64,000 nt of DNA, taken from the NCBI RefSeq assembly GCF_903969135.1, contig NZ_LR824569.1, forward strand, positions 248,001 to 312,000, written 5' to 3'. The notes beneath the pieces were generated by a model. That model did no database searches. It was not told where the DNA came from and was given only the letters and a program-made list of their open reading frames with translations. This document shows positions 1 to 8,414 of this stretch, piece after piece; the first letter of the stretch is position 1, and each line of letters opens with the position of its first letter. The translations under genes and the position numbers were made by a program. The DNA is from Chryseobacterium sp. JV274 (GTDB lineage Bacteria > Bacteroidota > Bacteroidia > Flavobacteriales > Weeksellaceae).

Positions 1-216
1 GGGCAGGGAAGTCTTCGTTTATTTAACGATCCATCTTTTGTTCCTAATGATTTCTATCCGTTAACTGAAAAGGAATTCAGGTTGTATTATACTTCTAAAT
101 CTACAGTTTCCCAAAGTTTTGATATTTGGATTTCAGATAATGTGGATAATAAACAAATGTTCAGTTTCCAATTTAATCCTCAAAGTGAGGGACTTTATAA
201 AAAAGCTATCATTTAA
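1..216 (+). CDS. 3' end of an unrecognised protein gene (5' part outside window)
   Basis: Frame 1 is open from the first base to the TAA at 214-216, giving the last 71 residues of a protein. The segment is rich in aromatic residues and Asn/Asp (for example FDIWISDNVDNKQ) and ends in KKAII. I do not recognise a family; it looks like a beta-rich soluble or surface domain rather than a membrane segment. A good terminator follows seven bases after the stop, so this is the last gene of its transcript. Being truncated, its start, signal peptide and function cannot be judged. Confidence 0.75.
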   Translation, partial: GQGSLRLFNDPSFVPNDFYPLTEKEFRLYYTSKSTVSQSFDIWISDNVDNKQMFSFQFNPQSEGLYKKAII

Positions 217-222
217 ATTTCA

Positions 223-248
223 GGCTATTTCATCAGAAATAGCCTTTT
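223..248 (+). terminator. Rho-independent terminator of the partial gene
   Basis: GGCTATTT (223-230) pairs with AAATAGCC (237-244) around a 6-base loop and is followed by TTTT. It lies just after the stop at 216. Confidence 0.75.
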
Positions 249-252
249 GCTT

Positions 253-291
253 TTAAAATAGTAGGTTATAAATAATAACCTACTATTTTAA
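253..291. repeat. 17-bp perfect inverted repeat
   Basis: TTAAAATAGTAGGTTAT (253-269) is matched by its reverse complement at 275-291 with a 5-base loop AAATA. It may be a second, bidirectional terminator; it is unusually long and contains no G+C-rich core. Confidence 0.6.
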
Positions 292-353
292 CTGTAATCT
301 TTTTGAGAAAATTCATATAAGCTATTTTTTTTCAATAGGGTTACTCATAATTT

Positions 354-433
354 GCGAAAAGACGTTCCCGCTCAAAGAAGGAATTGTCTTTTCGCCGAAT
401 TGATATAAGCGACAATTCATTATTGTCGCTTAT
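354..433. repeat. Two adjacent hairpins downstream of the radC-like gene
   Basis: GCGAAAAGAC (354-363) pairs with GTCTTTTCGC (386-395), with an inner TTCC/GGAA pair. ATAAGCGACAAT (405-416) pairs perfectly with ATTGTCGCTTAT (422-433). The second lies 23 bp past the end of the minus-strand RadC gene and may help terminate it, although no clear T-run follows in that direction. Confidence 0.55.
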
Positions 434-456
434 GTTAGGTAGTGATAATTTTTGAT

Positions 457-900
457 TCAAAAATGCCCTTCATCAGCAAATGACAAGTAATCAGTTGAGG
501 TCAAAATACAATGATCCAGCAATTTAATATTTAAAAATTCTGAGGCATTTTTAATATTCTGAGTAATTTTTTGATCTTCCGCTGAAGGTTTTAAATTTCC
601 TGACGGGTGATTATGTGCTAAGATTACGGCAGATGCATTGCATAATAGCGCGGCCTGCATAATAATTCTTACATCGACTATTGTTGAAGAAATACCTGAT
701 TCAGATATTTTCTTTATCCCTAAAACTTTGTTTGCCTGATTTAAATACAAAGCAAAAAATGATTCCCTATAATCTATTTCATCAATATCAAAGTATTGAC
801 GGAATACATCAACAGCATCACGTGAACAGCTTATTAATTTCTCTGAATTACCTTTTCGTGAATAACTTAATTTTATTTCATTGACAATATTAAAATCCAT
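457..900 (-). CDS. radC: RadC-family JAB/MPN+ domain protein
   Basis: The 147-residue product has the JAB (JAMM) metalloprotease-like fold of the RadC family. The zinc ligand set is visible: Glu46, then His96-x-His98-Pro-Ser100 and Asp109 in the HNHPSGN motif. Only the C-terminal RadC domain is present; the helix-hairpin-helix part of full-length RadC (about 220 residues) is missing, as in the short RadC proteins common on Bacteroidetes integrative elements and plasmids. The biochemical role of these proteins is not settled, and the old DNA-repair assignment of RadC is doubtful. It sits among mobile-type genes and next to a repeat-rich non-coding region, which fits an element-borne accessory gene. 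Confidence 0.9.
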   Translation of the reverse strand: MDFNIVNEIKLSYSRKGNSEKLISCSRDAVDVFRQYFDIDEIDYRESFFALYLNQANKVLGIKKISESGISSTIVDVRIIMQAALLCNASAVILAHNHPSGNLKPSAEDQKITQNIKNASEFLNIKLLDHCILTSTDYLSFADEGHF

Positions 901-1020
901 GTGATTGCTCTTGTACGGCAGAGACTTGAATTTCCCGTACTTATATTTGTGATTTGTTCTTATCTTTTATCCTTCTTTGTCCCTACAAACCTTTTAGGGT
1001 TTGTTTAATATTTTTCAAAA

Positions 1021-1191
1021 GAAAAACCGGAAAAAAGAAAGCAGATATGAAGTGCTGACAATGAAAAAAGCCAAAAGGAAACGGAATAATTGGAGGGTAC
1101 CTTCAGGGAGGAAGCCGTTTATGCCGTAGTCTTTTGGCTGCATAAGCGATGGCTGGCAACAATAGCTTAGCTGCCTTTTTACCGGTTATTT
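1021..1191. ncRNA. Candidate structured RNA or transfer-origin-like element (nested inverted repeats)
   Basis: The 518 bp between the RadC and YhcG genes has no plausible ORF but has nested complementarity. Outer pairs are AACCGG (1025-1030) with CCGGTT (1182-1187), AAAAAG (1032-1037) with CTTTTT (1175-1180), and GCAG (1041-1044) with CTGC (1171-1174). Inside, AGCCAAAAG (1069-1077) pairs with CTTTTGGCT (1131-1139), AAACGG (1079-1084) with CCGTTT (1115-1120), and CTTC (1101-1104) with GAAG (1111-1114). A separate hairpin, ACAAACC (985-991)/GGTTTGT (998-1004), lies upstream, and AATCACT/AGTGATT (1311-1331) downstream. The pairs are mutually compatible and could fold into one branched structure. 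Strand and function are unknown. Confidence 0.35.
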
Positions 1192-1418
1192 TTGGAAATG
1201 TTAGAACTTTCAATAAAAATCCAGTAGGATTAATGAATATAAAGTCTTATTATAAAACTAAGGTGTTGCAATATAAGATCTAAGGTGGGAGTTATTTGGA
1301 CATGATTTACAATCACTAAGTATAAGTGATTAGCTATGTAGTTTTTTCAGCACAATCAAATTTTACTGATTTTCCAATATAATCTGAAAGGCTTAGCTTT
1401 GTTATATACTTGTTTTAT

Positions 1419-2414
1419 TTAGCTGAGGTTATCCAGTTCAAGTTTTAATCGATCTGCTTCGATAAGCTGCTTTAATTCTTTCTCATCGGGGAGATATGTT
1501 CTGTATTTACTTGCGAACAATTTTTCATTTTCAGACATAACAGAATATTTTACCACTGTTTCATCTTTTTCCGTACATAGAATGATGCCAATAGTTGGAT
1601 TGTCATCATCACCTTTTTTAAGATCATTATACATCCTAACGTACATATCCATCTGCCCAATAGCTTCGTGCGTTAATTTATGTGTTTTTAAATCGACAAG
1701 TACGAAACACTTAAGATAGTAATTATAAAAGACAAGATCTATAAAGAAGTCGGAGGTATCGGTAACAATGTGCTGTTGCCTTGCAACAAATGCAAAACCT
1801 TTCCCTAACTCCATCAGGAATTGTTGAAGGTGAGAGATGAGTGCTGATTCTATTTGAGTTTCTGTTTGTGAGGTATCATTTGGTAATCCTAGAAATTCAA
1901 ATATGTATGGATCTTTTATGAAAGATGAAACTTCTTTCCCATCATTATTCTCTGGAAATTTTAATAATCTGCCCAAGTACTGGCTGTCAATATTTCGTTG
2001 CAATGTTCTGGTATTCCAATTTCCTTCAATGGAATGATCAATATACTGAATTCTATGATTCGGGTTATCAATTCTGCTTATAATCCTGTAATGAGTCCAA
2101 CTCAATTCGGTACGCACTGCGTTCCAAATTGGGAAAGAGCTAAAGAATGCCCTCATATTGCTCAGGTTTCTTTCATTGAACCCCTTGCCGAACTCAAGAG
2201 ATAGCTGGTTTGCTAAATTTTTAAGTAAATATTTTCCATAACCAGCACGTTTTTCACCATTTTGCTCATCCTGGACAATGAGTTTACCTATTTCCCAGTA
2301 CATCTTTAACAATATGGTGTTAGTAGTTCTGTAAAGGCTTGATTTTGAATCTGCAATAATTTTAGCAATTGAATGATAAAGTTCTTGCTTTGGCTCCAGG
2401 TGCTGTTCTTTCAT
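1419..2414 (-). CDS. YhcG-type protein: DUF1016 N-domain plus PD-(D/E)XK nuclease domain
   Basis: This 331-residue protein has the two-part build of the YhcG/DUF1016 family. Residues about 10-150 form the helical N-domain (with LLKMYWEIG and the LSWTHYRIISR segment), and residues about 165-310 form a PD-(D/E)XK nuclease-like domain. The active-site pattern is visible as Asp226 in FFIDLVFY followed by Asp241-Leu-Lys243 in VLVDLKTHK, with a downstream GQMDMYV helix. Family members are found in defence and mobile islands, often near restriction-modification genes; the substrate is unknown and no modification gene lies beside it here. CAAATGTA at 2420-2427 gives a minus-strand TACATTTG box only five bases before the ATG, so the mRNA may be nearly leaderless. 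Confidence 0.88.
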   Translation of the reverse strand: MKEQHLEPKQELYHSIAKIIADSKSSLYRTTNTILLKMYWEIGKLIVQDEQNGEKRAGYGKYLLKNLANQLSLEFGKGFNERNLSNMRAFFSSFPIWNAVRTELSWTHYRIISRIDNPNHRIQYIDHSIEGNWNTRTLQRNIDSQYLGRLLKFPENNDGKEVSSFIKDPYIFEFLGLPNDTSQTETQIESALISHLQQFLMELGKGFAFVARQQHIVTDTSDFFIDLVFYNYYLKCFVLVDLKTHKLTHEAIGQMDMYVRMYNDLKKGDDDNPTIGIILCTEKDETVVKYSVMSENEKLFASKYRTYLPDEKELKQLIEADRLKLELDNLS

Positions 2415-2628
2415 AGTCTCAAATGTACAAAAATTAGATGTTTTGGATAAAAAAAACTGTAGTCAATTAAATGCAACAGACTGCCATCAAATACATTTTG
2501 AAGACACTTGGAAACTTTCAAGTATAGGAAGATAAGTCATTTACTGCCAAACAGATGCTTTTACTTTCATAACGATATCTTCTCTAAATTATGTATTCAA
2601 TTTTATGTTCCAAAACAAAAGTGTGAAT

Positions 2629-2802
2629 ATGGAAAAATTACAAATAAGTACAATGACAACTGAAGAAACAATTGAGCTTCTTAAAACTGATGGTGTGTAC
2701 GTTACTGTGGAAGAAGCGAAAAAGATTTTAGTATTTTTATATTTAATTGCCGGTCTTGTAACTAGTGAAAAATTTAATTTTGAAATAATACTAGTCGACT
2801 AA
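2629..2802 (+). CDS. Small protein upstream of the serine recombinase
   Basis: An in-frame ATG at 2605 lies earlier, but the ATG at 2629 gives a cleaner 57-residue protein. It begins MEKLQ, has an acidic TTEETIELLKTDG helix, a VTVEEAKKIL helix and a hydrophobic LVFLYLIAGLV stretch. It resembles small helical proteins that often precede recombinases or sit in Bacteroidetes mobile elements, but I cannot name a characterised family. It is co-directional with the recombinase 95 bp downstream. A recombination directionality factor or a regulator are the natural guesses; both are inference only. Confidence 0.6.
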   Translation: MEKLQISTMTTEETIELLKTDGVYVTVEEAKKILVFLYLIAGLVTSEKFNFEIILVD

Positions 2803-2897
2803 CTCCTTTAATAAATCTTGTTTTTACTATTAAGTTGATTACAAACCTTGTAAATACTTTTCGATATCTTTAGGTGAAAATTTTTAAACTAATTATT

Positions 2898-4469
2898 ATG
2901 AGTAATGTTGCTTTATATATTCGTGTATCAACTGATGAGCAGGCAGATAGAGGTTACTCTCAACGTGATCAGGAAGAACGCTTAAAAAGGTATTGTGAAA
3001 CTAATAATCTTAAAATTGATAGTCTTATTTTTGAAGATCATTCAGCAAAAAATTTTAATCGTCCAGGATGGAATGAGCTTTTAATTTATCTAAAGAAAAA
3101 AAAATCTAAGATTGATAAAGTTTTATTTACTAAATGGGACCGCTTTAGCAGGAATGCAGGTGATGCATATCAAATGATAAGTATTCTTAAAAAACTGGGA
3201 GTAGAAGTCCAGGCTATAGAACAGCCATTGGATCTTTTCATACCAGAAAATAAAATGATGTTAGCCATCTATCTTGCTGCACCAGAAGTAGAAAATGACA
3301 GAAGAGCACTGAACACATTTTATGGTATGCGAAGAGCTAAAAAGGAAGGAAGATGGATGGCTAGTGCTCCTTTCGGATACATTAACAAAATTACTGAGGA
3401 TGGCAAATATAAGTTTATTGAGCCTAAAGAACCTGAAGCTTCAATAATACGTTATTTATTCAATGAAATAGCAAAAGGAATTGAAGCTCCTGAAACTATA
3501 CGACGACAGCTTTCAGAAAAGGGAGTAAAAATTTTGAGTAATCAAGCTTTTCATGTTGCGATAAGAAATCCAGTGTATTGTGGTAAAATATTTATAAAGA
3601 AATACCGGGATGAAGAAGCTCACTATGTAAAATCTTTACATGCTCCTCTTATAAGTGAGACACTATTTTATAAAGTTCAGCTCATTTTAGAAGGTAATAA
3701 AAGAAAAACCCGAAAGTATATAAAATTTAGTTCTGCGGATGTTTTTCCATTGAGAGGTTTTTTGATTTGTCCGAAATGTGGAAAAAATTTAACTGCCAGC
3801 GGTTCAAAGGGAAGTCAGAAAGTATATTATTACTATCATTGTAAATCATCTTGTGGATTTAGGCAAAGTGCTGAACTTACCAATAATCTTTTTGTAGAGG
3901 AATTAAAGAAATATGAGTTTCTTCCTTCAGTTCAAAAAATCTTACAAAATATTCTACTAACAGCCTATAAAAAGTATAATAACAAAACTGGCGATAGAAG
4001 AAAAAGAATAATTTCTGAAATAGAAACTTACAATGCTAAGATAGCTTTTGCACGAGAAAAATTATTAGCGGAAAAAATTGAAGATGACGATTACATGATT
4101 ATTAAAGCACAGTCTAAACAAAAAATTGAAATTCTTGAAAATGAACTTCATTCTTGTTTAGTTGCGACTCGTAAACCAGAAAAAGTTGATGATCGCTTAA
4201 ACAAGGCTCTATCAGTAATATCTAACTTATCATTATTATACCAATCAAGTAGTGTAGAAGCAAAAAGAAAAATAATTAGTTCGATATATCCGGAAAATCT
4301 TGAATTTACAGGAATTGAATATCGAACTACCAGAGTAAACTCTGTATTAAGAAGTATATCTCTTGTAACCAATAGATTAGGTGATGTAAATAATAAAAAA
4401 AATGATAAGAAAACAGCTTATCCCTGTCTGGTAGCCCCATCAGGGATCGAACCTGAATCTAAAGTTTAG
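2898..4469 (+). CDS. Large serine recombinase (site-specific integrase)
   Basis: The product (523 residues from the ATG at 2898; a GTG at 2874 is in frame but adds nothing conserved) is a large serine recombinase. The resolvase domain carries the nucleophile Ser11 in YIRVSTDEQ and the FTKWDRFSRN arginine motif. The recombinase domain starts at APFGYI, and a zinc ribbon follows with CPKCGKN and later CKSSCGF cysteines. A charged coiled-coil region precedes the C-terminus. Such enzymes join attP and attB sites to integrate phages and ICE-like elements. The last residues, LVAPSGIEPESKV, are encoded by the antisense of a tRNA-Arg gene, so the reading frame was completed by sequence belonging to the tRNA. 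No phage structural or conjugation genes are in the window. Confidence 0.92.
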   Translation: MSNVALYIRVSTDEQADRGYSQRDQEERLKRYCETNNLKIDSLIFEDHSAKNFNRPGWNELLIYLKKKKSKIDKVLFTKWDRFSRNAGDAYQMISILKKLGVEVQAIEQPLDLFIPENKMMLAIYLAAPEVENDRRALNTFYGMRRAKKEGRWMASAPFGYINKITEDGKYKFIEPKEPEASIIRYLFNEIAKGIEAPETIRRQLSEKGVKILSNQAFHVAIRNPVYCGKIFIKKYRDEEAHYVKSLHAPLISETLFYKVQLILEGNKRKTRKYIKFSSADVFPLRGFLICPKCGKNLTASGSKGSQKVYYYYHCKSSCGFRQSAELTNNLFVEELKKYEFLPSVQKILQNILLTAYKKYNNKTGDRRKRIISEIETYNAKIAFAREKLLAEKIEDDDYMIIKAQSKQKIEILENELHSCLVATRKPEKVDDRLNKALSVISNLSLLYQSSSVEAKRKIISSIYPENLEFTGIEYRTTRVNSVLRSISLVTNRLGDVNNKKNDKKTAYPCLVAPSGIEPESKV

Positions 4470-4503
4470 GAAACTTTTATTCTATCCATTGAACTATGAG
4501 GCC
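4429..4503 (-). tRNA. tRNA-Arg, anticodon CCT
   Basis: Read on the minus strand from 4503, the sequence folds as a tRNA. The acceptor stem GGCCTCA pairs with TGGGGCT through G-T wobbles, and the D-arm is GTTC/GAAT. The anticodon arm is AAAGT-TTCCTAA-ACTTT, giving anticodon CCT. The T-arm TCAGG-TTCGATC-CCTGA is perfect. Discriminator A and CCA (4429-4431) are encoded. It overlaps the last 41 bases of the recombinase gene on the opposite strand. Confidence 0.93.
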
Positions 4504-4715
4504 TGTTCTAAATGAAGCGTTTCTTGCTTCTCTAAGCCGTAAGTTTGCTTATGAAGCACAACGAAGTTGATTACATCTTTGCTGCCTTTAGAATATAAAA
4601 TTTAAATAATTAAACCTTTGCGTAAAAAATGTAAGCAGTATACATATTTTTCCAGATTTTAACTGAGTCGAATAATCTTCAGAAAGCTTTATTTAAAAGG
4701 TATATGGGTAAAAGA

Positions 4716-4736
4716 ATCTGCCCTTTAGGGGCAGAT
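4716..4736. repeat. 8-bp hairpin between tRNA-Arg and the S41 gene
   Basis: ATCTGCCC (4716-4723) pairs with GGGCAGAT (4729-4736) around TTTAG. No T-run follows. Together with the terminator at 4782-4811 it is the only structure I see in the 473-bp gap 4504-4976. Confidence 0.5.
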
Positions 4737-4781
4737 CCAGTAGATAAATACATCTCATTTTTTTAATTAGACAACAATAAA

Positions 4782-4811
4782 AAGCACAGCCGACAATGCT
4801 GTGCTTAAATT
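4782..4811. terminator. Rho-independent terminator after the S41 peptidase gene
   Basis: AAGCACAGC (4782-4790) pairs with GCTGTGCTT (4798-4806) around CGACAAT, with A-rich sequence on one side and AAATTTTT on the other, so it can work in both directions. On the minus strand it lies about 165 bp past the S41 stop. Confidence 0.7.
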
Positions 4812-4976
4812 TTTATTTCAAATTTAATTGCAATTTCAATAGTAGTAAGAAAAGCAAATAAAGTTTCCACTTCGATTTTTATTACATAGTAAATGTAGTA
4901 ATAATTTTAATACGAAATATGAATTTAATGTTAAAATTCACAAGTTATCCACAATTTATTGTGGATAAGTCTGTCG

Positions 4977-6407
4977 TTAGTTTAAAATCCAGACTTTTGC
5001 TGCCTCAATATCCATATCCTGTTCCTCTTTGGGTTCTACCGGAATTTCCGGATCTATCTTTCCATAATAGACTTTTCCGTTACGGTCCATTTCGTAAGAA
5101 GTAGCCAAAGCAAGGCTTTTACCGTCACTTAACGTATAAGGTCTGTTTGCTGAAGTATATCCTGCTGAAGGCTGACCAAATAATTTTACATTGTTTTTCC
5201 CAATAAAAGCAATGGTAGTGGCTTCTCCGGAGCTTGCTGTACTTGGGCCAATTAGTACCGCTATTTTTGACTGACCGCTCTTAAGCTCATAAGGTTCTTT
5301 AATTTTATGCGGACCAAATTTTCTGTTTTTATAGATCCATGGACTCTTTTTACCATTGTAAACAAAATAGCCCAATGTTCCTTCACCGATCAGACTACCA
5401 AGTCCACTGATCATAGGGTGCATATTTCCTCCGGTGTTAGTTCTTAGGTCTACTATCCAGCCTTTAATCGCATTTCCGGAATCCAGTTTTTTAATCATAT
5501 TGTGAATCTGTAAGGCAAAAGTATCCCCAACTTCTGTATTTAAAGAAGCAAAACCCGGCACTGAAACATACCCGATGTTCTGATCGATCAGTCTGGAATC
5601 AGGCTTTGCATCATTAGTATTAGCAATTTTTTGCTTCTCAGTACGTTCTTTGCCATCAATGAAAGAATGATTATCGCCTGCCTCTCTCAGGTTTTTGATG
5701 ATATAATTTAAAGCAGTATCAGTATCATTAACGGTTTTCATCCCTTTTGAAAGATAGCCCAGATTTGTTTCAATATTTTGCCAGTCTAATTTATCTGAAA
5801 CTATAGAATTCTTTTTCACAATATCTTTAAACTCCTGAATATATTTTATAGAAATTTTAGAAGGCTCCTCTTTTGAAAACGCAATTTTATTGAGCTCAAA
5901 ATGATCAAACCAAACGGTTCCGTTTCCTGTAAACACCCCTCCAAGAAGCAGGCTTTTTACATTTTTATCAACAGTGAAAATTAAAGAATATTTTGTCCAG
6001 CCTTTATTCACAGCAATAGACTTTTGCTGTGATTCTGAATTTCCGAAATCAATCATCCGGCCATTTTCATCTTTTACTTGGGTCCATAGATTGATTATTC
6101 CATTGGTATTTTCAGATTTTACATAAGCACTGATTTCTATTTTCTCTAATTGCTGAATGTCAAGAGGAACTTTTTGGGAAAAAGATTGGAAATTTTTGGT
6201 GTCATTAGTCTTTCCTGTCAACTGCATTGAGGCTTTTCCTCCGAAGTATTGTGTATAATCTACCTTTCCTTCGTATAAATCCGTTTTTTTAATATTCCAG
6301 TGATTGGGTAATCCATCTGTCATGTTTTCAAACCCTGCATTTTGTATTTGAGCTTCCACTGAGCAGAACAGAAATGCTGCTATCATAGTGTAGGTCAATT
6401 TTTTCAT
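4977..6407 (-). CDS. Secreted S41-family (C-terminal processing) serine peptidase
   Basis: The 476-residue precursor starts with a signal peptide (AAFLFCSVEAQ). Residues about 20-170 look like a beta-sandwich, carbohydrate-binding-like N-domain (NAGFENMTDGLPNHW, then a jelly-roll pattern). The C-terminal half is an S41 catalytic domain: GWIVDLRTNTGGN is the family core, and the nucleophile serine is in GPSTASSGE (about residue 392). No PDZ domain is evident between them, so it resembles the Bacteroidetes S41 proteins with a fused N-domain rather than the CtpA protease. Substrate unknown. It is transcribed alone; the next gene on the same strand starts 117 bp upstream. Confidence 0.85.
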   Translation of the reverse strand: MKKLTYTMIAAFLFCSVEAQIQNAGFENMTDGLPNHWNIKKTDLYEGKVDYTQYFGGKASMQLTGKTNDTKNFQSFSQKVPLDIQQLEKIEISAYVKSENTNGIINLWTQVKDENGRMIDFGNSESQQKSIAVNKGWTKYSLIFTVDKNVKSLLLGGVFTGNGTVWFDHFELNKIAFSKEEPSKISIKYIQEFKDIVKKNSIVSDKLDWQNIETNLGYLSKGMKTVNDTDTALNYIIKNLREAGDNHSFIDGKERTEKQKIANTNDAKPDSRLIDQNIGYVSVPGFASLNTEVGDTFALQIHNMIKKLDSGNAIKGWIVDLRTNTGGNMHPMISGLGSLIGEGTLGYFVYNGKKSPWIYKNRKFGPHKIKEPYELKSGQSKIAVLIGPSTASSGEATTIAFIGKNNVKLFGQPSAGYTSANRPYTLSDGKSLALATSYEMDRNGKVYYGKIDPEIPVEPKEEQDMDIEAAKVWILN

Positions 6408-6524
6408 AGTTATTAATTTGGGCTAAAATAAAGAACTTGTCAACAAATTTATACCTTGTTAACAAATTTTAGTAATGGTTTAGAAGGATTAACATATTAT
6501 AGACTTACCTATGATTTCTTACAA

Positions 6525-7295
6525 TTACTGTTCAGAAAGGTATTTTAAAACAAAATCATTTAAGATTTTTTTCTCTTCATCACTGCCTTTATTGTCCATA
6601 TGACCATGATTGATGGAGGTTGATTGTACCGTTATAGAATACTTCTTTTGTTCTGCTTCATTGGGAAGTACTCCTTCATCAGCCGGATAATCGTTAGAAC
6701 GTAAAGTATAAATTTTAGGAACAGAAGTTCTCGGCAGGAGCATTCTCCGGTTGTCCATTGTGATCAGTTTATACACCAGATTAGGATGCTGATTGCCGAA
6801 TAACGCTGCCATATCACCACCATTGGAGTGACCTATTAATGTCAGATGTTTATAATCAAGTTCCGGTTTTACTTTTTTAAGTTCATGAAGTACAAACAGA
6901 ATGTTATCCGAACCACTTTGCCAGAAAGGTCTTCTCACCAATTGTAAATTTCCTTCTGTTGGCAAAGGATTGTCTGTCGTCAGTTCATGTTGAATGCTTA
7001 CTGTAAAATAACCTTTTGAAGCCAGTTTTTCCGTTAAATAAGAATACACAAAGTAATCTCCGCCTTTATTGAAACCATATCCATGATTGAAGATAATAAT
7101 CTGTTGGTTAGAAATCTTTTTATCAGTTTTCGGCTCATAAAAGGCGACAGGAATCTTACGGTTTCTGCTTTGATCAAAAAAGGTTAAAGTATCCAGTTTT
7201 ACTTCGTAATCATGACTTTCAGTGTTTTTATTTTGTAAAGTACAGCTGGTTATAAAAAGACGAATGGCCAAAAGAATAGAAAAGGAGTACTTCAT
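6525..7295 (-). CDS. Alpha/beta hydrolase lipoprotein
   Basis: This 256-residue protein has a lipoprotein-type signal with Cys18 in LFITSC, so it is probably anchored in the envelope. The alpha/beta-hydrolase marks are the FNHGYGF oxyanion region (residues 69-75) and the nucleophile elbow GHSNGG with Ser157. A histidine in INHGHMDN near residue 230 may complete the triad. The fold resembles PAF-acetylhydrolase or dienelactone-type esterases; the substrate cannot be deduced. It follows the epoxide-hydrolase gene by only nine bases, so the two are very likely co-transcribed. Confidence 0.82.
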   Translation of the reverse strand: MKYSFSILLAIRLFITSCTLQNKNTESHDYEVKLDTLTFFDQSRNRKIPVAFYEPKTDKKISNQQIIIFNHGYGFNKGGDYFVYSYLTEKLASKGYFTVSIQHELTTDNPLPTEGNLQLVRRPFWQSGSDNILFVLHELKKVKPELDYKHLTLIGHSNGGDMAALFGNQHPNLVYKLITMDNRRMLLPRTSVPKIYTLRSNDYPADEGVLPNEAEQKKYSITVQSTSINHGHMDNKGSDEEKKILNDFVLKYLSEQ

Positions 7296-7304
7296 GGATT
7301 GTTT

Positions 7305-8414
7305 TTATTTGACAGAATAAAAGAATGATCTTAGTTCATCTGCAAATATATGAGGTAATTCCAATGCGGCAAAATGACCACCTTCACTCATCTTTTTAAA
7401 GCTGGTTACATTCACGAAACGTTCTGCCCATTCTTTGGGAAACTGAGCTTCACGGGGAAATACGAGTACTCCGGCAGGGACATTGCTCTTTTGATGAACG
7501 TGAGTTCCGCTCCATAAAGCTGCAGCGTCTTCTTTGTACATTCTGGCAGAAGATCCTATCGTCTGAGTTACCCAGTAAATCATAATATTGGTGAGCATCT
7601 CATCCCTTCCTCCAAATGCAGTTTCTATTAGCTCTGGTGGAGATCCGGCGTTGATAAAGCTTATGATCCAGCCTGCAAGCCCGATAGGAGAGTCGTTTAG
7701 CCCGTAAGCAAGAGACTGGGGCTTGGTAGACTGTACCATTGCATAAGCTCCTTCACTATACCACCAGTGCTGGACAAACTGTGCGAATTGTTTTTCATCT
7801 TCACTCATTGTTGCAGGATCTTCCTGGCCGGTTGGGTATCCAACGTCTGTAAGATGAACCGCTTCCATTACATCAGGGTATTTTGAAATCAATGCTTTTA
7901 CTACTCCCATACCTATATCACCTCCGGCAGCACAGAATTTTTCATATCCAAGCACTTCAGTCATCAGTTTTTTCCAAAGATCGGCGACTTTTGCACTGTT
8001 GACCGCCGTTTTATCAGAAAAGCCAAATCCCGGAATAGAAGGGATAATCAGATCAAAACTCTGTTCGCCTTCGGTAAGCAAAGGAATAATTTTATGAAAA
8101 CGGTAATAACTGTCCGGCCAGCCATGGGTAAGAATCAAAGGTTTGGGGTTGGAGCCTTTTCCTCTGATGTATTGAAAATGAATCAGGATTCCGTCTATGC
8201 GGGTTGTATACTGTGGATGTTGATTTAGCTGCTGTTCATGCATCTTCCAGTTGTAATCGTTTACCCAGTAGTTGGTAAGTTCTTTCAGATAAGTTTCGTT
8301 GGTGCCGTAGTTCCAGCCAGAGCCTTCAGGTTCTTCGGGCCATCTGGTGTTTTGGATGCGGTTTTTGAGGTCGGCTATCACCGATTCGGGAATGTTAATA
8401 GTAAATGGTTCCAT
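7305..8414 (-). CDS. Epoxide hydrolase family protein
   Basis: The 369-residue protein starts with the epoxide-hydrolase N-terminal (EHN) domain (FTINIPESVIADLKNRI, TRWPEEPEGSGWNYG) and continues into an alpha/beta-hydrolase core. HGWPDSYY (97-104) is the oxyanion motif, Asp166 in AAGGDIGMG is the nucleophile (aspartate, as in epoxide hydrolases, rather than serine), and His347 in GGHFAALE is the general base. Two tyrosines in the cap usually activate the epoxide; I did not map them. No signal peptide is present, so it should be cytoplasmic. It heads a two-gene operon with the downstream hydrolase. A minus-strand TAACTTTG box at 8477-8484 is a possible -7 element. Confidence 0.9.
   Translation of the reverse strand: MEPFTINIPESVIADLKNRIQNTRWPEEPEGSGWNYGTNETYLKELTNYWVNDYNWKMHEQQLNQHPQYTTRIDGILIHFQYIRGKGSNPKPLILTHGWPDSYYRFHKIIPLLTEGEQSFDLIIPSIPGFGFSDKTAVNSAKVADLWKKLMTEVLGYEKFCAAGGDIGMGVVKALISKYPDVMEAVHLTDVGYPTGQEDPATMSEDEKQFAQFVQHWWYSEGAYAMVQSTKPQSLAYGLNDSPIGLAGWIISFINAGSPPELIETAFGGRDEMLTNIMIYWVTQTIGSSARMYKEDAAALWSGTHVHQKSNVPAGVLVFPREAQFPKEWAERFVNVTSFKKMSEGGHFAALELPHIFADELRSFFYSVK

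Noticed and set aside
2874..2897. GTG start of the recombinase at 2874
   Set aside because: The ATG at 2898 places the catalytic serine at the usual residue 11, and the extra residues are not conserved in type.
1..4503. Defence island containing RadC and YhcG
   Set aside because: Both families occur in such islands, but there is no recognisable restriction, CRISPR, abortive-infection or toxin-antitoxin system here, so only a mobile-element reading is supported.
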